In this document: positions 1-12,774 of the stretch, piece after piece
Position numbering within the stretch: the first letter of the stretch is position 1
Layout: each line of letters begins with the position of its first letter
Origin: Diatrype stigma
Lineage: Eukaryota > Ascomycota > Sordariomycetes > Xylariales > Diatrypaceae
Assembly: GCA_022225965.2 (NCBI GenBank)
Contig: JAKJXP020000027.1
Span: forward strand, 62,001-126,000
Reading direction: 5' to 3'
DNA: 64,000 bases
Notes under the pieces: generated by a model
The model's database searches: none
What the model was told of the DNA's origin: nothing
The model's input: only the letters and a program-made list of their open reading frames with translations
Made by a program: the position numbers and the translations under genes

Positions 1-1622
1 TCTACAAGCAGATCTCAGAACTCGGATATATCAGGAAATACGAAGGCCCTCCTTGCTCAAAATAGTTTGCTACAAGGCGTGGGTCCCGCCGCTGTTTTAG
101 TGAGGCTGAGAAGTCTTTGTGCCGTCTCTCCTTTCCTACACCACATGGGAGTTCATGTAGGTAATGCGGATCTCAATGGGTGTAGTCGCATAGCAGTTAC
201 CGTTACTAGGAGGATTGCGGAAGTTGCGGGAATTCGGAATTATCTTGATAGCCTCCCTAACGCTATCGAACCAAGCCTGATCCGTCTAGCATACGTAAGA
301 GAGCATCCACGAACTCTCGCCCGAGCGAGTATGATCGTCGTCATACTAGACCAACACTGAGGGTTTCATGCAGTAGATCCATAACCACTCGAAGCAGCCT
401 AAGGAGCGGCTGGAGAGTGCTGTCTTCGAATGACGTCCCGCGGGATGACCCCTGTTAGTGCAGTCTAATCTACATAGTACCTATTTGACTACCCGAATAC
501 GGGGCTGAGTCTTGAGGGCCTAAAATAAAAGATAAGCAGTGGAAACTTCTCTCCCAAGGAGTATGAGAGCCACCCACATAGATTGATAGACTACATAGTA
601 TCTTACCTTAGTGGCCGTCTGGCATCCCATCAAGTCCGAAACCCGAATATGATATTGAGGTCCAATAAGTTGGAACAAGAATATTACCCGTGGCCAGGAC
701 CCTAGCAGCCTGGGATCCCACGTATGTGCTTCCAACGACATTATGGAAAGAAAGCGGACTGGCAAGCGCGGCATTGGTATCGTGGTATATTGGTACGTAG
801 TTACAGTTGACAGTCCCAGGCTCTGCATAAGCCAGTTGGGGCATATAGTCCTATAACCGCATACGAAATGTTGAAATGCCAGAGAATTATTGTATGCGGT
901 ATCCAAGATTAGTACTATAACAGGACGATGCGGACAATGTTCCTCATGGGGATAATGCCGATGCAGGTGCAATTAATATAGTACATAGTATTGGCCGCCT
1001 TTGGGGATCATAAAAAAAGCAACGCTACAAGGTGTGGAGTTGTCCTATCGCCCAACTGCGATCATCTATCAACCTCGTTCAGCTGTTTTCATTGGTGGAG
1101 AGGTAAGTCGCAAATCTCAGGTATTCGAGACTCAAGGGTTCGCTTATCAGAATGTTCCGAGTGCCCAATCTGCCAAGCTATCCGACAACCGGCTAAGCGT
1201 CTCGACCCTGAATACCCCATGTTCACTTATACAGCTTCACGTATTCGTGAAATTCTGTCCAAGGGGTACCTCTGTCCCCTCAACCCCCAGGAAAGCCAAG
1301 GAAATTCCGTCATTGTGCAGTTCAGGTCGAGATGGGCGATGGGGTCGATGGGCACGACGATGGACCCTTGACTGTCATCGGGTCTGTCTAACCGCGCTGG
1401 GAGAAGACTATTCGCAGAAACTCTCTAGCGTAACTGCGACGAACAAGCTTGCCTCGGACTTCTCCTAAGCTTGAATAGAAAGGGTTTAAATCCAGAAACT
1501 AGGACGGCCAGGCTCTAACAGTCTACGATAGCGAGGTACATTCAGGCATAACCACACGCCCTTGCTAGAATTTTATGGCCATGGCTACAAGGGGATATTA
1601 GGCGACACACACGTGTGTAGTA

Positions 1623-1656
1623 CATACACACTCACACTCACACTCACACTCACACA
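1623..1656. repeat. CACACT-type microsatellite
   Basis: About five consecutive CACACT-like hexamers are visible in intergenic DNA. No gene overlaps them. Confidence 0.9.
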
Positions 1657-4600
1657 CGCAAGGACTCATGTGACCAACGTCTCCTGCGGCTTATGGTCAC
1701 TTTCATTACGCGCCCCCTTGTCCCGATTTGCAGATTATTCCGCAATGGTGGTGGTGGCATCTGCCAGGCACGGTCTGACTATCGGGCTCGTCCAGGCCTA
1801 GAATGGATTTTCGACACATCAGGGCGCCGGGAACAATAGGATCACGTTGAGAACCCAAACACCGCATCATCATGGGCCGGTTGGAGAGCCACGTGCAACT
1901 CGAGTCTGCCGGTTATGGCTCTTATAAAGGTCGCGAAAAGACGCCCCCCCCCCTATCACAGACACAACGGGCCACAAAGCAACACGACATGTCAGTTAAG
2001 CTAGACCATCCCGCTCATGCCATAGCATGATTCGTATGCCTTCTTCTGCCGAATGTTACCTGCTGCTTATCGGGTATTCTCAGTGAAGGGATCGTGCGGT
2101 TCCGTATGACTACCTACCTACCTGCCTGCCTATGCCCTGGGGGCCTCCCAATCACGATAACGACATGGTGAGATCGACCAACCGATCCCTTGCGTCCTGC
2201 CATTTGATGTTGGTACCGTACCTATCCGAACTGCCCAGCCTAGTTGGTCTGGATTACGCTACCCACTAACTAAGTCTTGTTGGATTGTGATATATGGCGT
2301 ATGCTGGCAAATTAAGCAATCCTTCTATGAGGTTTTATATTACCAATCAGCATCGACTCAGCCCTAAGGAAGCTTGACTGCAAGCGGAATGGGGTTTGCT
2401 CCGATGCGATAGTAAGTAAGCACTGTTCGCATACAGCAAAACCAGCCAGTCGCTCGCGAAACATGGACATGAACAGTGATTGGTATAACTATATCGAGGA
2501 TACTCTTCTAAAGCCCAGACCGGTTACAGTTAGACGTTGGTGAGCAGATTCATGCGCCGCCGCCGGCCCCCTTGTACCTCCAAGTGAACCATTCCCGTCT
2601 GGCTGGGTCGGCATCGATCCCAGATCACGTAGTCTATGTTGTAGTCAGACCCGACCGAGGCCAGGGGAGGAGGGGGCGCAACCGCGTGGTGGCTGGATCC
2701 AGCTCGGCTCTGGCGGTCACGTTTTTTTTTTCTTCTTCACTCTTTGGCCCCTCCGTTCGGACGCCTCGCAAAGTGTTGCTGGCTTTTCGGCGCAACGCCA
2801 TCTGCAACGCTGGGCCGCCCCGGGACAAACATTCTCTCGGCTTAATCCTGCTTTGCTGCATAGAGGCGCACGCGCACCAGCAATGCTGCCACCCGGCCAG
2901 AACCATTCATCGGCCGGGAAGCCACACGGGGGCAACCGTGGGAAGGGGGGTGTCGAAGAACTGTTGGCGACTATGGCGATAACTCCATAAGTGTAGCTCT
3001 GCGATTATGAGGAAGCTTGGGGTGGGAGGTCAGGAATTCAATGTGAGCCGCTTAGATCAGGACTACTACGGTAGTAGATCCTGGCTCCTTATGTGTGGGT
3101 TCAGGGATATAACCCTGAAGCAACCCTGAACTCTGGGTATCTTAGCGCCTTCCACGTACCCTATCCATATACTAGGTCGTTACACTATCAAGAGTCCATA
3201 ACTAATTAAGCGTTTTCGCGCGAGCGTGCCGTTCCTTTGGTGCTGTGCTCAGGACTAGCTACCTAGGTAGTAGTCACCTCGGACATGAGAGATGCGGCGT
3301 CTCGATCGCCGCCGCCGCCGGCTTCTTGGGAACGCCGAACATCGAGCGTTGCTTATCTCCGCCATCGAGCCAGTAATTTCATATTATTCAGTCGAAGCGG
3401 TTAAGGAGAGGGGTGCTACATATGAAGATGCAAGGCCTCGCTCAGACTTGTTACGCCTTACTGCGGCGTAGGTGATCCGAACGCCTTGCACCATGGCTGC
3501 GTAAGCCACAATCTCCCAAACGGGAAAACCTCTCAGGCTACGGAGCACATCCCTTTGTAAATGTCCTACAGTAGGCAAGCAGGTCTATATCAGAGTGCCG
3601 AATGTGGTATACGTGCGGGTTGTTGAGTGTAGCATGACATGACGACTTTGTTTTATACTCGTTATAGCCCTCCTAAGGTGTGACTGGGCCATCGTCTCGC
3701 GTGATTTGTGACAGGAACTGCAGGTCTCACCCGATGCAGGCCGAGAGACGTGAAACAACCGGCAGGCACATACTCTTCAAGCCTACAGCAAGCGGAGTGG
3801 TTATCAGACAACGGCCGAACACCGAATACCTAGCATTGACTTAGCCGGACGATCGGAAGGGAAAGTCCAGTCCAGCCGTGGGGGTTGCCAGAATGCTTTG
3901 ATGGGAGGCTGCAATATCAGTAGTGAGCCAACGCGATGTAGTCGTTATGCAGTCGTATGAGTTCTTATTTGCCCGACTATTCAGCCCGGTCGGTTCGCGT
4001 GTACCCCATGATGATTGCGTACATACATATGAATAACTGTGGAGAAAGGTAGTCAGTTCTAAGGTGAGATATGATACTATTCGGGAGCCTCTCCACTACG
4101 GGAACGACGGTGGACATTCGGCATACTCGAGCAGCCGAACTGACATGGTATACAGGATGACTTATCTGTCGTACAGAACTACAAAACGTGAGTTGACTAT
4201 TAGTGGATGGATTGCAGGGTACGTATGTATGTAAGCTTTAAGCATGTCGACGGTGGAAGGCGAATTATACTACTCCGTAGCAGCGTCAACAAAATCCTTG
4301 CGGATCCTGCAATGGTCTGCTTTGAGGTTAGCCAACTGGCCAAGTATGCAGTTAGTCCGTGGCCCAGGGTTCGCGTCGCCTCACGGTTCGCATCAAAGAT
4401 CGAGCTACTAATAGTCGGTAGCTCACATACACATTGACTAGGCCTTACCACCAAGCTGTATCGAGCTGTCTCAGCAGCGAATCGCCACGCCTCCAATCTT
4501 CATGCTCAGCGCCTCGATTGCGCTAACCGCCAACGGCATATGCCAGGTTAGGAGACAGCCTTTTTTCTACCGACATATGTACACAGTAGGCAGGTAACTC

Positions 4601-6273
4601 GAGGCCAGAAGGGGGCCAAGCGCATTCCCATTCACAGGTGCAAGGACGAAGAGGCAGCGGGCTTGCTTGGATCCTTCCAGTCCCTTGGGCCCAAGGGTCT
4701 AGACGACGGGCAGATGATTACGGTGTACTGGAGAGTAGAGAGACAGGGAAGGGGTCAGTCGATGGCTGCTTGTTGTTGTAATGTAAGAATAGAAAAAAGC
4801 GAGCATATTCGAACACGCAGGTAATTTCCTTGGTTACTATGCCTAGGCCAGAAGGCTATTTAGAGGTCACCATTGCATCTAAGCGAGATCGAGCTCGTTT
4901 CCTGTCGCGTCAACAATGAGTAGTATCATGATGTCTGCCGTTTTTTGGAGCTCCGAATTGGTAGGCTATCAATAGTTACACCACTTTGCAAGAGTCCCAT
5001 CATGAAGCCGTCGACCACTTCAGGTAGTACAGGGGGGTAGTTATCTGTTATCACTCAACAGGGTCTATACTCTACAGAGCATAGCTCGAGAATAGGGGGA
5101 TCTCGGCGAGCTGCACCCACCTACAAAATCACCATGAGAGTATAGGATACGTAGAATAAGGGGTAGGGTCCCATTGCCTTAGTTGCCCGTCCCCGCCAGC
5201 CAATCACGGGCTCATTCTCTCCCCTGTGGTATCGCCAATGGCAGTTGCAGACGTCCTGTTATCACCGCGCCTGATAGCAACCAAGCTCGTGATGGTGTCA
5301 TTGGGCGAGCCGGCAACTCTAGCGTCAGTAGCGCTAGATAGGATAATACCGATAATATCTACCACGAAGGTATCTGGGTATGTACATAGTATGCGTTATG
5401 GTTAAGAGATAGTCAATGCCTGTCCTCGCCCCCGCGGTTGTCTGCTTCATCGATGGAAGACCTCGCCGTGTCGCATTTCCCTTTCTGGGCAACTACATGG
5501 TGCATATCGTGTATAGTGCGCGGGAATGCGTTCATTGCCCATTATTCATTGCCATGGCCCATTGCCCATCGTCCATTGTTCATTTTCCTCTGGTATCCGC
5601 GATAGCCCCTCTGGCTACAGGTTACAGGCCACAGGTAGTAATAACGAGGTGGCCTGCGTACTTCGTCCTACCTTCCTCAGACTGGCCGAGATCACCTGGT
5701 GGTGACACGGCCGCCGGATCAAGAAGCGTAGTCGAAGATCGGCTACCCCGGATTGTCCTGATTGGCTGACATCTCCAAACCCACCTCTAACCCAACTCGA
5801 GGCGCCTGAGACCTGCAAATCATGATGCCGTACTAGCAGAAAAACCTTTATTTTTCTCACCCTTCTCGAAACATTGGGCACTAGGCAGGCAGGCAGGTAG
5901 GAGGTTTGCGAAACATGGGACACTTAGTCATCTACTATGATGATTTACCCCAGGAATTGAGGCACGACGCTTCTCAGGATTGGCTAGAGTCGATGCTGGG
6001 GTGAAGAGGCCTCTGCAGGTTCGATGTCGTGAACTAAACCCCCGGAGTGCCGATCTATTGACCCTATCTGCATCCCGAGCTCTCGATGGCCATCGCTTGA
6101 CTGGACGAACGAATTGTACCTACATCGGTGCAGACCTTTGCTGGTGGTCGGCGCTGCAGCTACTAGCTACGGCAGAACTTCACGCAGCAGGATTGGTACA
6201 GACGGTCAGGTGGCGACCCCGAGGGCTAGCGAGAGGTGTGGCACCCCTTTTCCATTTTCATGTAGTAGCCATG

Positions 6274-6315
6274 GCCTACCTTGGGTAGGCAAGAGCCTAC
6301 CTTGGGTAGGCAAGA
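6274..6315. repeat. Two tandem copies of a 21-bp hairpin unit
   Basis: The 21-bp unit occurs twice without mismatch at 6,274-6,294 and 6,295-6,315. Each unit contains the perfect 7-bp inverted repeat GCCTACC/GGTAGGC around a 3-base loop, so either strand could fold into two adjacent hairpins. No gene is recognised nearby. Function is unknown. Confidence 0.85.
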
Positions 6316-7847
6316 TAGGTTTGCCCATATAGCCCCCGTCCACCGTCCACCACCCTCCTCTCTCCAGGCCTGTTGGTGGAAGCAGGAGCAAGCATGCTGC
6401 TGCCTCTGCACGAGGTTTCCCCGCCCCCAGATGCAGGCAAGATTGGATCCGGTTAGCGCCCTGGACATGCCCCTCCCCCATGCACTCTCCTGCTACCAGC
6501 CACGATATCCATCGATGGCGAAGAACGCTATAGGTACCTAGTAGCCAGGCCCGTCGCAGCGCAGAAGGAGAGCGCCTGCACCTGTAACCTGCAAAGACGC
6601 TGCAACCCTACACTTGCACCTGCGGCTGCCACTGGAGAGCCCCCAGCTGGGGTTCAGTTCTTGAATATGGGTCTGGCCTTGTCGGATACGGAACAAGTCT
6701 CATCAACCGACTCGAGATGGATGTGCAGCAGCAAACTAGGTAGGCGGCTACTTCGCATGCACTCATAAGTAGGTGTTGACACGCCGTATATGCCTACCAC
6801 CTACCTATACGTTATGCCTACCTACCTAGGTATATATATGTATGTAAGTAGTCATGCCAAACGGGCATGGTGTAAGATCCTCCCCACAGAGACCCAATGC
6901 CGTGTCTTCATGCCCTTCTTGCATGTGCCTAGGCAGCTTTTGGTCTCAAAGGGAGTAGAATCTGTAGAATCGACGTCTCGGCATGTGGAGAGGGATCGTG
7001 GGGAAACGACGCACAGAATCAATATAAGTGGTAACTAGCGACGACCTAGCAGTTTAGATAGTAGCACGGCGGTTTGATAACGAGGCGCGGCTATCGCTAG
7101 CAGGTTTGAGGGCTGTTTGAGGCAGACAGACATCAAGGTTGGAGACTCGTCGTCAGGTGCTGTGCCCATCACCGAACTACTGATAGGCACTGATAAGTGA
7201 GAGCGTCGAGCACCGTCTCTTTTGGGAAACCCGCGATAGTGCTAAATCGAAGGGGTCCCATCCACCTCCGCCGCACCTTGCAATGGGTGGCCTATGTAGT
7301 TGGAGCATGAGTGGTCCGCTGATGTAAGGTACCGGCTATAGTGGGTATCGCCTCCGAATATGAACGGGTGTATATCTGGTCATGTCCCAGACATTGCATA
7401 TAGGGAGGTGGTATCCTCAAGCCGTTCTGTGGCCCCGGGGGTAGGCAATTGCCTATGATGTCAAGAAAACCTGGGCAGCAGCATGCCAGTCTGCTGCTGA
7501 GGCTTCTCGTGTGTTACACGCGAGGCCGAGAACTATAATGCGAAGCAACCTGAGCAGCCTAGGTAGGGGGGTGGAAAGGATGCAGCATGAAAATCTTGGA
7601 CACGTTCGTGGCAAAATTCGGCCGTGATTGGGACGCATCGTGAAAAGTGGCTGGAGGTAATTACGATACCCCCCTCCCAGAAGCATTCCCTCATATTCCT
7701 CATAGATTGCCGTGCTCATCTAGAAATGCACCAGGTCACAGGTGGCCAATGAGAGACGGCAAGCAGCCGTAGCGATATAGTTGGCGACAGAGGTTACGTT
7801 GATTACACGAGAAACGTGCCGGTATAGCCAAAACCCGAATGGGAGGC

Positions 7848-7890
7848 TACCACCACCACCACCACCACCACCACCACTACTACTACTACT
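7848..7890. repeat. ACC/ACT trinucleotide microsatellite
   Basis: About ten ACC units run directly into about five ACT units in intergenic DNA. A compound array like this is expected from replication slippage. Confidence 0.9.
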
Positions 7891-10827
7891 TAATTACCTC
7901 CTAGACTAGTATATTACATTACATAGATGCTTCGTAGGCGCGCGTGTGTGCGCTCTGGATCCTTAGGATCGAACCTAGTCCTAAAGCACCAGTGCGTGCT
8001 TGTGTCCTTCACGCCGCTAGTCACAGATTGCGCAAGTATTGCGAGATATCGCCTGACGATTCTACCGACGGCGAAAATGATGAGCTGTTTCAGTTCGGTT
8101 GTGTGATGCAGTGACGATGAAAACGCAAGCTGTTTGCAATATTGGGTTGCCTCCCCTATCTGCCTGCCTATGGCCCTATATCCCCATGTGGAGTGCCAGC
8201 TGCCGCGCACTGAGCCTTCTTCTACCTAGTAGCTAGTTAATGCGAGGCGCATCTGGCTTACAGAGTTACAGAGTGCATTCTTCCTCTCTCCACGAGGCAG
8301 AAGCGTTGCACAATGCCAGAATGCCCAATATTGCTATGTAACGAAGCAACCTCTCCACACTCCCCTGCACACACCTCTAACACTGTAGCGTAGAAATCGG
8401 CCGAGACTTCGTGGGCACACGCTCTCCACAATGGCTTGCTAGTAGGCAATTAGCAGGTAGATAAGTGCAATGACGACGGTAGTATTCCAGCATTCGTGCC
8501 AAAGGTTGGACCATGGTTGAAAGCTCTACAAACCCCCACGTCGTTCCACTATCCATCTCCGTCGCAGCATTCACACACGCGCAATTTGTGGGGTTGAGAT
8601 TGGAAGCTTCTTTTTGAGTTGACCCGATGATTAAGGCTTCAGAGTGGAAACTACAGTTACGATGGGCACTGACGGGGCCGAGGTGGGAGAGAGGCGAGAA
8701 AAGGGGGTACACTATCGAGGGCTGGCGGCTGAACCATTGGAATATGTATGTAGGTATGTAGGTATGAAGTACGTATGCAACTGATTATCGTGATAATAGC
8801 TACGCATCGATGTCGATATCGATACTCACGGACTCAGTGCTGGCCCTGCTCCCTGCGCCCTGCTCCCTGCTGGGGCAGTCAGGAAGAGCACAGTGAATAT
8901 AACAGCGGAGAAAAGTGATCACATAGTACTTAGGTATGCATGATGGAACCACGACCACTATTACATTACATAGTGAATACAACAACGATGAAATAGCTTG
9001 GAGAAGGCTTGGAGGCAGCCTTGAAGGAAGGGAAAAGACTCAAAGAGCAACCCGTACAATACATAATCATAATCATATGGTAGCAAGCCCGGTGATAGCG
9101 AGTCCATACCTCGTAGGGCAGACAATGGACCATAACTCGGACGACTAGCCTGGATACAGCTTAGAACGGAGTGGGAGTGGAATTAGAGAAAGAATCAGTG
9201 AACGGTATACTATGGAGACGCTCTGACACAAAAGTGGCTCCCTGGTTCATAAGAGTCACTGACGACAAAAACGTGCGAATTGGTAGAAATTTCGAGGGCA
9301 TTTCCTCATATTGCGCCATTATGAACGGAGGGAAAGATAGATTGAAGTACCTAACTCCATAACAATAAACACCTAAACTGCATAATCCATACGTCGTTAC
9401 GCAGGTGGGCAATTGACGCTATCCTGTCCCAAACTGTCGTATGTCTCTGTTTGTCTAGCATACTTGAGTACTTATCTGTATGTCGGTCTTGTTTGGGGCT
9501 TGGTCATGTCGATGATTCAATAGAGGGCGCCTTGAAGGCTCCATGCTCTGAAGTTTCCTGGTTTATTCCCAATCGCACCCCCCAAAATCATTCCCTAATT
9601 AGACACTCGTCCGATGGAAAACTTTTGGTTCACTCCAGATGTCTGTGCCTGCCCAGTTGTGTGAGCGAGTTATGTACGTATCAGCTATCAGGGTAATGCA
9701 TACATATGTACGTATTGCAGCAAGTGCTAGCTCATGTACTTCCAGGTTTGCACATGTAGTTAATTGATGTATGTATGTGTGTATGTATGTACATGTGTAC
9801 GCAGCTCCCTAGGCCTTGCTACCAGGCCTGTAGCCTGTAGGCATGTACTGCAACAGGCTGGAAAGTACCTAGGTATTGATGAAAATTTCTGGGCCCACTC
9901 CAAATGTCGCACTAATCCTTGCTCACGCAGCTCCACCTTTTGCCAGGCCCCAGAGCTACCAGAGCGATCAACCCCAGCGCTAACTGGTTACGACCTGGTG
10001 TCATATGCAAGAACGCACAAGGACCGGGGTTGACCAGCAAGGCACCTGAGTCCTACGATAACGCCCTCCCCCCTCCGAATTGCGCCAGTTTGATACACCC
10101 AAGTCTAGCTGGGCCAGCCATAGTGCTTATACGGAGCAGGATAGGGGGGTCTATCCAGCGCTGCCCTTGTCCCTTTCACACCCATCTGTGGGCCTAGCTG
10201 TTGATCGACTGATCTCCTATTAGCATCTTATGGTGGACTCTTGTGGTGTAGGGTGTAGACAGGCTACACAGGTACCTTGAGGGCATGGATTGTGGGCTGT
10301 GCAGCAGGGGAGGGACCAAGGTACCACCCATCAACACCCAGTTGGCTGCAGCTCTTCTCGCAATACGTACTGCTTCTTCATACTAATATGAACCTTTTCC
10401 CTCCACTTTCGTGAACTTCTTCAATCTTCAAGGTTGCCAAACTGCTCTCCTAGCTTCTGCTGTTCTCGACTCTCCTTTTCCAGCCTGACCAACTTGATCA
10501 CTCACCTCGACTACGACCGGCCACCAGCGGAACAAAACAAGACAACAAGACATACACTTCGACCACTTCCCACCGGCTGCTTATGTGTGTGCCATAGACC
10601 GGACGGCCCTCGTTCCCCTCGCAGCTATTAGTCACATACGCTCTTCGACTTGAAATATTCCTGCTAAGAGCTTGGACATCGACCCTTCCGGCTTGGGTTT
10701 TGCGAGATTGCCTGGTCCGGAAGTTAACGAACAGGCAGCAGCCACCGCCATTCGCACCATATCGACTACAAATAGAACTGACCTCGCCTTGACGTGAACG
10801 TCCCCGCACCAAACCCGTCGAGACGAA

Positions 10828-10870
10828 TCTCGACTTGCTCTCGACTTGCTCTCGACTTGCTCTCGACTTA
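10828..10870 (+). repeat. 11-bp tandem repeat just upstream of ECL1
   Basis: The unit TCTCGACTTGC is repeated nearly four times (10,828-10,838, 10,839-10,849, 10,850-10,860, then a last copy ending in A). It lies 50 nt before the chosen ATG of the ECL1-like gene, so it is either in the 5' leader or in the core promoter. Confidence 0.85.
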
Positions 10871-10919
10871 CATCCCACACTATCATCGAGCTACACAGAC
10901 GACGGCCGTCCCGTATACA

Positions 10920-11387
10920 ATGTCTTCCGATCTGTCCTGGGAACACCAGTTCTGTTTGGCCTGTGACAGGCAAACAGACGGTGCTACATACTGCTCAGAA
11001 TCCTGTAGGCTATCTGACTTCGAGAAGTCGTCATCTGCCCCAAGCACGCCAACCGGTTCTCACAGCCTGGCCGATTCGTCGTTCTCCTGGACAAGTCCTA
11101 GATCACAGGCCAACCTCGTCCTCTCACCCGCTTACGACTTCAACAATGCTCAACCATACGGCTCTACACCTCTGCCACAGTCGTTCCTGTCCCAACGCTC
11201 AGAAACCTCAACTTCCTCGACTCGTGTCTTAACACCCTCCAGTTCCCAAACCAGTCTTTGCTCATTGCAAAGCACATCATCATCTGGCAGCGGTACCAGC
11301 AACCTGTCCGATAAAGCCAGGAAGCAGCTGAGGGATTACGCCAGCTCCTTTGAGCATGCCCAATTGCAACGGCGACGATCTTATTAG
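10920..11387 (+). CDS. ECL1-family life-span regulatory factor
   Basis: A single exon encodes 155 residues. The N-terminus carries the family hallmark, a short zinc-binding motif with Cys12, Cys15, Cys25 and Cys29 (FCLACDRQTDGATYCSESC). The remainder is a Ser/Thr/Pro-rich disordered tail ending in a basic stretch (QLQRRRSY). Fission yeast Ecl1-type proteins extend chronological life span and respond to nutrient and metal limitation; a regulatory role here is inferred from the family. The frame stays open further upstream, but only with a GTG at 10,794, so the ATG at 10,920 immediately before the conserved motif is chosen. The leader contains an 11-bp tandem repeat. This is the only well-supported gene in the first 21.8 kb. 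Confidence 0.85.
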   Translation: MSSDLSWEHQFCLACDRQTDGATYCSESCRLSDFEKSSSAPSTPTGSHSLADSSFSWTSPRSQANLVLSPAYDFNNAQPYGSTPLPQSFLSQRSETSTSSTRVLTPSSSQTSLCSLQSTSSSGSGTSNLSDKARKQLRDYASSFEHAQLQRRRSY

Positions 11388-12406
11388 GCCACATCCGGCT
11401 ATGTACCACATGTTCACTTCGACTCTAAAATGTTTTCACCTACACTTATCGACTATATCTAAACCAGCATATCATATTCTATCCACTCGGTCCACTCACC
11501 TCTTGCTACCCGTCACGACGAATCAGCGTGAGGGCCATCTCAACACACTCCATTTTTCTTTTGTTGTATATGAGCATTACCGGAGCACAGCATCATAAAA
11601 AGTTTTGTCATTTTCCAGGAATTTTGCCTTCGACTTGCTTTCAGCCACAGGCGCACGACGAGAGCGGCCGGTACAGGGCCGTGCTGTATTTTTTTGTTTT
11701 ACCATGGGACCACTAGTTGAGATATCACTGTTTTTGTATTGCATGGTACTCAAATGCCAGGATCAGGGGTTTGGGCTTGGATGGGTACAGCAACCACGGC
11801 AGGTTGCCGGTTTACGAATGGGGCTATCGTCACAAAAAGAAAGACGACAATGGATCGGGTGTCTGGTCTACAAGACTCGTTATCTCGATATGGAATTATC
11901 CACTCTCCGTGGATTGATGGGATCTGACAACAGTGTTGATTCATTTGGGCTCGAAAATGTTGGAAATGGCATCAAGCCAGCTAGCCACTCTACTGCCCCA
12001 GCAGCAGTTTGGGCTCGCACCACCAACAGCATTAGGTAGACCTTAACAATGCAAATGAACAAGTCAGACCCTCACATCATCATGCATTCCAGCAATTATC
12101 TCGGGCCAATTGTGCAAACATGTCTCCATTCATGGTTCTATGACTGTACATGTAATTGGCAATGGTGGCTCCCAATTGCGTCTACTGCGCAAAATTAACA
12201 GGCCGGATGGTACTCTAACTCGTCGATATTTGGGACTAACCTTCCTCATACAGCCATGGACGCCAATGAACCCATCGTGCCCATACGGAAACTCCGCTCT
12301 CACTTTCTTTGTGGGGAGCGGCAGCAGTAACCAGCTACGTGTACATAGTCCAAAACAGCAGGTAGACGGCGGCTCTCTATCTGCCTCTAGACTCTAGAGG
12401 CAACTA
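11388..12406. other. Intergenic DNA downstream of ECL1
   Basis: This holds the probable 3' UTR of the ECL1-like gene (T-rich runs near 11,690) and further unassigned DNA up to the MITE. Overlapping frames between 11,605 and 12,397 have no recognisable content. Confidence 0.6.
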
Positions 12407-12774
12407 CAGTAAAACCTGGCTATAACGAATACGTTCTATAGCGAATTCTCTCTATAGCGAATTTAAACCGGGAACACACTGTTTTTCCCATACAATTAAC
12501 GAATTTTCTCCGTACTACGAATAACGAATTGCATTCTGCTTAGTAATCCATACAATTCGTTATATGAAGTAATAAAATAATGCATATACTAGGCTTTAAT
12601 TAGGGCATTTTGAAATAACACGGACCATATTCGGTACATTTACCCCCTAGAAATTACTGGATACGTACAGTATATGTATATATACCAAAATACGCCCCCC
12701 TTCACATAACGAAACCTCGCTATAACGAACCGGAATTAGGGAACCGACCCATTCGTTATAGCCAGGTTTTACTG
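12407..12774. mobile_element. Pogo/Tc1-type MITE, 368 bp
   Basis: The element has perfect 24-bp terminal inverted repeats beginning CAGTAAAACCTGGC and ending ATAACGAAT, flanked on both sides by TA (12,405-12,406 and 12,775-12,776), the target-site duplication of Tc1/mariner/pogo elements. The CAGTAAAACC start resembles known pogo-like termini. The interior is AT-rich and carries repeated TATAGCGAA / TATAACGAA subterminal motifs. It has no coding capacity, so it would depend on a transposase elsewhere. Perfect TIRs suggest fairly recent insertion. Confidence 0.9.

Larger units (their letters stand above)
1..10827. other. Long gene-poor intergenic region
   Basis: No open frame here resembles a known family. 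Frames up to about 150 codons exist, but they overlap one another on both strands, mostly lack a good ATG, and have no coherent codon bias. The DNA holds short repeats (a CACACT array near 1,624, an ACC/ACT array near 7,848, a tandem hairpin at 6,274-6,315), many TACATAC-like and CTAGGTA-like motifs, and a pyrimidine-rich stretch from about 10,380 that probably belongs to the ECL1 promoter or leader. Decayed transposons or lineage-specific genes with many introns could be hidden here and cannot be excluded by eye. Confidence 0.6.

Noticed and set aside
520..972. Overlapping minus-strand frames of 150 and 78 codons (the second at 608-844) that look partly protein-like
   Set aside because: They overlap in different frames and neither has a recognisable motif. 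A GTAAGA donor follows the region, but no second exon could be matched.
991..1468. Plus-strand frames of 126 and 155 codons
   Set aside because: They overlap each other, have non-ATG starts, and show no domain or codon bias. Possibly old decayed coding DNA, but unsupported.
7960..8035. tRNA-like B-box (GGTTCGATCC on the minus strand)
   Set aside because: The T-stem has a mismatch, and no matching acceptor 5' strand or anticodon arm could be found at the right distance.
11605..12039. 144-codon frame downstream of ECL1
   Set aside because: It begins in likely 3' UTR, overlaps several other frames, and has no recognised content.
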